A DNA stretch of 26,138 nt, from contig DBYV01000041.1 of assembly GCA_002310995.1 (NCBI GenBank), forward strand, positions 1 through 26,138, written 5' to 3'. Positions 23,344 to 26,138 of this stretch are shown in pieces. Below the pieces are notes generated by a model that was given only the letters and a program-made list of their open reading frames with translations, made no database searches and was not told the origin of the DNA. Position 1 is the first letter of the stretch. Each line of letters opens with the position of its first letter. The translations under genes and the position numbers were made by a program. This DNA comes from a bacterium UBP6_UBA1177. Lineage in GTDB: Bacteria > UBP6 > UBA1177.

Positions 23344-24069
23344 TTAGTCTAAAACTTTTATTTCTTTTACCAGGATGCTGTTAAGAAATGTCTGCCCGTT
23401 TATCGTATCGGGACCGAAGAAAAAACGCCCCGTGACCTGAACTAAAAGTACCTGTTTGAAAAGCTTTTCACGGTCAAATTCAAAAGGGATTTCTCCTGCA
23501 TCTTTGTAAGCATAAACGATATCGCCCATCGTCGGCGGATTGCAGAAAACGCAGCCTTTGAGGACTATTGCGGGATTCGAGAGCCAGAAAGTCGAGAATT
23601 TTCCGTCTTCCGGGATTTTTTCAAACGGCATTACCGCTCCGACCATCGTGACGAGCGAGCCGTTGAGCGACTCGACTACCGGTTCCGGCAGTTTTTCCTT
23701 CAGTCTGAAGTAAGTATAGACTTTTTTCAGGCTTTTGAATTCGATCGGACGCGGCGGCATATCGTAGTCCGGCTCGTTGATTTTGTACTTTCCGTGGGTC
23801 ATCTCGTTTTTATCGAGTTTGTCGGAAGGATGGAGAACTGAACCTTTTCCGTGTTGGAGGAAGCTGTCGGCGATCGATGCATCAGCCTCTTTCAGCTTTT
23901 CTTCCTGCGCTTTTTCTTTTCTGAGTTCAGGCGGTACAGAATCCTTTTTTTCGAGATTTTTGACCGCTTCCTTCACTGTTTTCGGAACGGCAGGCCTCTT
24001 TTCAGCCTCTTTCGAGCATGACAAAAGCGAAAAAACAAGGATCAAAAAAAGAAGAGTGATTTTTTTCAT
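23344..24069 (-). CDS. Lipoprotein with a DUF3299-like domain, partner of the metal ABC transporter
   Basis: 241 residues. The signal peptide ends in the lipobox LLSC with Cys18; Ser at +2 suggests the outer membrane. Residues 19-110 are Lys/Glu-rich and probably flexible. The C-terminal domain reads NGSLVTMVGAVMPFE (136-150), later GCVFCNPPTMGDIVYAY (172-188). This is close in pattern to DUF3299 proteins, where a single cysteine and a PPP-NQ-IV motif follow; here Cys173 and Cys176 form a CxxC pair that could bind metal or be redox-active. DUF3299 genes often stand beside ABC genes of zinc-related clusters (from memory). The start has only a weak ribosome binding site, nine bases after the GltA stop, which suggests coupled translation. 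Confidence 0.72.
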   Translation of the reverse strand: MKKITLLFLILVFSLLSCSKEAEKRPAVPKTVKEAVKNLEKKDSVPPELRKEKAQEEKLKEADASIADSFLQHGKGSVLHPSDKLDKNEMTHGKYKINEPDYDMPPRPIEFKSLKKVYTYFRLKEKLPEPVVESLNGSLVTMVGAVMPFEKIPEDGKFSTFWLSNPAIVLKGCVFCNPPTMGDIVYAYKDAGEIPFEFDREKLFKQVLLVQVTGRFFFGPDTINGQTFLNSILVKEIKVLD

Positions 24070-24078
24070 GACGCTAAA

Positions 24079-25470
24079 CTACTTGGATTTATTAAACATT
24101 TCATTTATTGCGTTTGCAGCAGTCTTTCCGTTCGACATCGCTAAAATTACGGTAGACGCACCGCTGACGGCGTCGCCTCCGGCATAAACGTGCGGAATAT
24201 TCGTCGCGCAGGTTTCGGGATTGACGACAATGCAGCCTTTTCTGTTGACTTCAAGTTCCCGGCAGTTGCCTGTCAGAGTCGGGTTCGGGCTCGTTCCGGT
24301 CGCGAAAATAACGACTTCGCAATCCATCGTGAAGGTTTCTTCCGTTTCGAAAATCCTGCTTCTGCCTCCTTCCGGATCTTCTTCGGCTCTCATTTTTCTG
24401 AAAACGATGCTTGCAACGTGTCCTTTGTCGCCTTCGATGATTTCGATCGGAGAGATAAGGAAAATAGTCTCGATCCCTTCTTCTCTCGCGTGCAGAAGCT
24501 CTTCACGGCGCACCGGCATGTCGGCTTCAAGTCTGCGGTATGCGATAATTACGCGCTCGCTTCCGAGTCTTAGGGCAACTCTCGCCGCATCCATCGCGAC
24601 ATTTCCGCCGCCGATGACTACAGTCGTTTTTCCGACAGTGATCGGGGTTCTGCTCCAGAGTTTGCCGGCGTGCATCAGATTTGCGCGGGTCAGGTATTCA
24701 TTTGCGGAGTAAACACCTGGAAGGTCTTCGCCAGGAATTTCCGGAAACGAAGGAACTCCGGCACCTGTTCCGATATATAATGCATCAAAATTATTAAGAA
24801 TTTCTTCAACTGAAATCGTTTTCCCGATAATCGTGTTCATTTTGAACTCGACACCGTACTTTTTAAGGATTCTGATTTCCTCCGCTACAATTTTACGCGG
24901 CAGACGAAACGCAGGAATTCCGTAGGCCAGAACGCCGCCCGGCTCGTGCAAAGCTTCGAAAACAGTGACCTTGTGGCCGTGCAGAACCGATTGATATGCG
25001 CAGGCAAGACCGCCGGGGCCGCTTCCAGCTATCGCAATTTTTTTGCCGTTTGTCTCCTTGATTTCAGGCTGAGGGAGATCACGCGAAAAATTGTCTGCAA
25101 GGAATCTTTCGATATTTCCGATTGATATCGGCGAATTGATTTTTCCCATCGTACAGTTTTTCTGGCACTGGCTTTCCTGGGGACAGACTCGGCCGCACAC
25201 AGCCGGAAGAGAGTTGTCCTGGCGGATTACCTGAAGCGCCTCGACGAAACGCCTTTCGGCAGTGAGCTGCATAACTTTTGGAATGTCGATATTGACAGGA
25301 CACCCCTTGACACACGGCGCGTTCTTGCAACCGAGACATCTCCACGCCTCTAGAATAGCGGAATCCTCGCCATAACCAACCGGAACCTCGTCGAAAGTAT
25401 GTTTTCTGAACTCAGGGTCGAGCGTCGGCATAACCTGAGGCTGAATCTTTATTTTATCTGCCGGTTTCAT
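24079..25470 (-). CDS. GltA-type NADPH-dependent flavoprotein (glutamate synthase small-subunit family)
   Basis: 463 residues from the ATG at 25470, which has GGAG six bases before it; the upstream TTG at 25494 lacks a site. The N-terminal part has two cysteine sets for iron-sulfur clusters: Cys45, 48, 53, 57 and Cys92, 96, 102, 106. An FAD-binding GSGPGG (149-154) and an NAD(P)H-binding GGGNVAMDAA (287-296) follow, with GGDAVSGAST near the C-terminus. This is the family of GltD, the homotetrameric GltA and NfnB/SudA. No gltB or nfnA is adjacent, so the enzyme is either a stand-alone GltA or an oxidoreductase with another partner. NfnB-like enzymes serve electron bifurcation in anaerobes. It is the first gene of a run with the metal ABC system. 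Confidence 0.88.
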   Translation of the reverse strand: MKPADKIKIQPQVMPTLDPEFRKHTFDEVPVGYGEDSAILEAWRCLGCKNAPCVKGCPVNIDIPKVMQLTAERRFVEALQVIRQDNSLPAVCGRVCPQESQCQKNCTMGKINSPISIGNIERFLADNFSRDLPQPEIKETNGKKIAIAGSGPGGLACAYQSVLHGHKVTVFEALHEPGGVLAYGIPAFRLPRKIVAEEIRILKKYGVEFKMNTIIGKTISVEEILNNFDALYIGTGAGVPSFPEIPGEDLPGVYSANEYLTRANLMHAGKLWSRTPITVGKTTVVIGGGNVAMDAARVALRLGSERVIIAYRRLEADMPVRREELLHAREEGIETIFLISPIEIIEGDKGHVASIVFRKMRAEEDPEGGRSRIFETEETFTMDCEVVIFATGTSPNPTLTGNCRELEVNRKGCIVVNPETCATNIPHVYAGGDAVSGASTVILAMSNGKTAANAINEMFNKSK

Positions 25471-25503
25471 CCTTTTCTCCAATAAAAACAGCAACGGGAA
25501 CGC

Positions 25504-25532
25504 TATTTAGCATTTTTAAGGAATATTTGAAA
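25504..25532 (-). promoter_or_regulatory. Possible promoter of the GltA-ABC operon
   Basis: On the minus strand TAAATA (25509-25504) is preceded by TG at the extended -10 position. TTTCAA (25532-25527) lies 17 bases upstream as a poor -35. The start would be about 28 bases before the ATG. The region is AT-rich and chance matches are likely. Confidence 0.3.
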
Positions 25533-25588
25533 GTTTTTTGTTTTTTCGCGCCGCTTGGTTTTAAGAACGAACAAAAATCTTGTTTTTA

Positions 25589-25618
25589 GTGGTAACACTA
25601 CCACCGAATTTGGTGGTA
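25589..25618. promoter_or_regulatory. Two mutually exclusive hairpins built on TACCAC/GTGGTA
   Basis: GTGGTA (25589-25594) pairs perfectly with TACCAC (25599-25604) across ACAC. TACCACC (25599-25605) also pairs perfectly with GGTGGTA (25612-25618) across GAATTT. The middle arm can join only one side at a time. The site is 119-148 bases upstream of the GltA ATG. It could be a switch in a long leader RNA or three half-sites of an operator. A second, simpler hairpin, GCCGC-AA-GCGGC, lies at 25645-25656. Confidence 0.55.
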
Positions 25619-25675
25619 TCTCGGAATGAAACTAAATCTCTTCTGCCGCAAGCGGCTGAGAGGTAGAGTGAGGTC

Positions 25676-25700
25676 AAAAAAAGAGGGCCCGAAGGCCCCC
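25676..25700 (-). terminator. Intrinsic terminator after the V-type ATP synthase subunit K gene
   Basis: On the minus strand GGGGGCC (25700-25694), loop TTCG and GGCCCTC (25689-25683) form a 7-bp stem with one G-U pair, followed by seven T. It uses the same UUCG tetraloop as the terminator at 14486. It lies 63 bases past the subunit K stop and would end that operon. Confidence 0.9.
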
Positions 25701-25718
25701 TTCTAGAAAAAGATTCCC

Positions 25719-25757
25719 AAGTCCCTCGCCACTCTGGAGAGGGATTTAGGGTGAGGT
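25719..25757. repeat. REP-like imperfect palindrome (CCCTCACCCTAAATCCCTC type)
   Basis: AAGTCCCTCGCC (25719-25730) and GGAGAGGGATTT (25736-25747) pair over 12 positions with one G-T pair and one mismatch around the loop ACTCT; GTGAGGTT follows. On the minus strand it reads AACCTCACCCTAAATCCCTC and so on. I recall very similar short palindromes scattered in intergenic DNA of many unrelated bacteria. It sits between the subunit K stop and its terminator. Confidence 0.6.
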
Positions 25758-25763
25758 TCCCGG

Positions 25764-26138
25764 CTAGGAAGCCATCATGATTCCGCCGACGAGAGCGAAA
25801 AGTGCGAACGACTCAACGATACCGGGAGCCGCAAAGCTCATACCGAAAACAGACGGTTTCTTGGAAACTGCGAGAATTGCGCTGGAGCATGCTTTGCCCT
25901 GGAAAATTGCGCTGACCATGAATGCAAGGCCGCAAGCGAGGCCGATTCCGAAGATCGCGAAATCGTTTTCAGCTTTAAGTGCGCCCTGAAGGATGATCAT
26001 GAGCGCGAAGCCGTAGATCGACTGAGACGCAGGCATTGCGGAAAGTGCTACGAATTTTGCGTGGCCTTCTTCAACTTTCGCCATTGCGCCGTGAGAAGTC
26101 ATACCTGCAAGACCGCAGCCGATCGAGCTTCCGATTGC
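25764..26138 (-). CDS. V-type ATP synthase subunit K (membrane proteolipid), N-terminus outside the window
   Basis: The reading frame stays open to the window edge, so the first ATG at 26102 is internal; 124 residues are visible and perhaps 15-20 are missing. The visible start AIGSSIGCGLAGM is the glycine-rich first helix typical of V-type K subunits. Two helical hairpins follow. The first has MPASQSIYGFAL, with Gln39 (visible numbering) at the carboxylate position; the second has PGIVESFALFALVGG with Glu109, the ion-binding carboxylate. Four helices with one glutamate per double hairpin fit the NtpK ring subunit, which moves H+ or Na+ in the V-type rotary ATPase. This rules out the 80-residue F-type subunit c. 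Other V-ATPase genes are expected beyond the edge. A strong terminator follows. Confidence 0.88.
   Translation of the reverse strand, partial: AIGSSIGCGLAGMTSHGAMAKVEEGHAKFVALSAMPASQSIYGFALMIILQGALKAENDFAIFGIGLACGLAFMVSAIFQGKACSSAILAVSKKPSVFGMSFAAPGIVESFALFALVGGIMMAS

Noticed and set aside
24079..25470. Conventional two-subunit glutamate synthase (gltBD)
   Set aside because: No large-subunit gene is next to it; gene order supports a stand-alone GltA or NfnB-like enzyme instead.

Overview
The window reads as chromosomal DNA of a Gram-negative bacterium. It carries three lipoproteins with lipoboxes, an outer-membrane beta-barrel, a GyrB with the long insert usual in Gram-negatives, and a bacterial V-type (not F-type) ATP synthase proteolipid. 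An Asp/Thr-rich VWA lipoprotein with calcium-type repeats, a very large Met-zincin lipoprotein and an S41 peptidase with a long C-terminal extension all suggest a delta-proteobacterial or Myxococcota-like lineage. The moderate GC content and the V-type ATPase would suit an anaerobic or host-associated member. This placement is inference. Every protein gene lies on the minus strand; the only plus-strand gene is a tRNA.

Layout from low to high coordinate (transcription runs the other way). At 1-2530 is gyrB with its own promoter, and the start of a following gene (probably gyrA) is just visible at the edge. At 2721-3536 is psd. From 3560 to 4049 is a repeat-rich intergenic stretch holding tRNA-Thr(CGT) with a strong promoter. 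At 4050-5858 is a VWA/thrombospondin-type-3 lipoprotein. At 5971-14465 is a seven-gene operon with a near-consensus promoter: a 95-aa protein, a distant GlmL/MutL-like protein, four uncharacterised membrane proteins, and finally an S41 (CtpA-like) peptidase. Five of its six junctions are stop-start overlaps. At 14486-21136 is a two-gene operon, an outer-membrane barrel followed by a 1751-aa Met-zincin lipoprotein, with a clear promoter and a clear terminator. At 21269-25532 is a four-gene run: a GltA-type flavoprotein, a lipoprotein resembling DUF3299, a LolD/MacB-type ATPase and a permease with a histidine-rich loop. The last three look like a metal (zinc) ABC system. At 25676-26138 is the 3' part of the V-type ATP synthase subunit K gene with its terminator.

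The best candidate for an undescribed system is the operon at 8907-14409. Its membrane proteins resemble, from memory, a gene set that recurs in distant phyla next to a glutamate-mutase-L-like ATPase and has no known function. Here an S41 protease is attached to it. Second is the metal ABC transporter whose permease carries 23 histidines in 48 residues. Third is the pair of mutually exclusive hairpins upstream of the GltA/ABC genes. The intergenic regions also hold several families of short repeats.
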